Positions 32,052 through 32,094 of a DNA stretch of 32,094 nt are shown piece after piece. The translations under genes and the position numbers were made by a program. How positions within the stretch are numbered: position 1 is the stretch's first letter; each line of letters begins with the position of its first letter. Under the pieces are notes generated by a model that saw nothing but the letters and a program-made list of their open reading frames with translations, was not told the origin of the DNA and did no database searches. The DNA is from Candidatus Omnitrophota bacterium (GTDB lineage Bacteria > Omnitrophota > Gorgyraeia > Tantalellales > Tantalellaceae): assembly GCA_014728075.1 (NCBI GenBank), contig WJMG01000043.1, positions 1 to 32,094 on the forward strand. Reading direction: 5' to 3'.

Positions 32052-32094
32052 GGGGGTGACAGGCCTCGACGTGTTCTACGGGTCTTTGAGCAGC
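32052..32094 (+). ncRNA. ssrA: tmRNA, 5' end only (cut by window end)
   Basis: GGGGGTGACAGGCCTCGACGTG has the form of a tmRNA 5' end (GGGGG...GAC...TTCGAC): the acceptor strand followed by the D-loop-like CGAC. tmRNA rescues stalled ribosomes together with SmpB, whose gene lies just upstream. The tag-coding part and 3' end are outside the window. Confidence 0.75.

Overview
The window looks like a chromosomal piece of a Gram-negative-type bacterium of the Omnitrophota (Candidatus Omnitrophica) kind. This is an inference. It rests on the very long multidomain gene whose exported N-terminal domain carries a 'VHIQDAHCNYEAQ' motif I associate with that phylum, on abundant lipoproteins plus an outer-membrane barrel, and on moderate GC with long co-directional operons. 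No marker gene that fixes taxonomy is present. No rRNA, CRISPR array, insertion sequence or phage gene was seen.

Layout. (1) 1-2511: 3' part of a membrane-anchored HD-domain protein. (2) 2741-11410: a 2,889-residue exported fusion protein with an EreA/ChaN-like domain, a region with an HEELH motif, a sugar-nucleotidyltransferase-like domain with a beta-helix-like part, a phosphomannomutase/phosphoglucomutase domain, a type I phosphomannose isomerase domain, a second cupin-like domain and an unassigned C-terminal domain. It has a near-consensus promoter, a 26-bp palindrome in its leader and a strong terminator. (3) 11717-16562: three separate genes repeat the central modules of the fusion in the same order (nucleotidyltransferase, mutase, isomerase), without signal peptides. 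(4) 16729-25516: a beta-mannan or manno-oligosaccharide locus with two ABC permeases, two GH113-like glycosidases, two small carbohydrate-binding-like proteins, a ROK-family regulator and a solute-binding lipoprotein; no ABC ATPase is present. (5) 25801-26992, minus strand: an outer-membrane barrel and a tiny MshEN/GspE-N-like protein. (6) 27335-30521: a PMT/ArnT-like glycosyltransferase, a polyprenyl-phosphate sugar synthase-like GT2 and a YdjC-family deacetylase in one tight operon. (7) 30591-32094: a small membrane protein, tRNA-Leu(CAG), a palindromic 8-nt repeat array, smpB, a candidate structured RNA and the 5' end of ssrA (tmRNA).

How it fits together. Much of the window centres on mannose. 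GH113-like enzymes outside the cytoplasm could cut beta-mannan, the lipoprotein and permeases would import the products, and PMI, PMM and the nucleotidyltransferase connect fructose-6-P, mannose-6-P, mannose-1-P and an NDP-sugar. Polyprenyl-phosphate glycosyltransferases could use such an NDP-sugar. The most unusual element is the giant gene. It carries a signal peptide in front of enzymes that normally act on cytoplasmic sugar phosphates, and the same three activities are encoded again as separate signal-less genes directly downstream.
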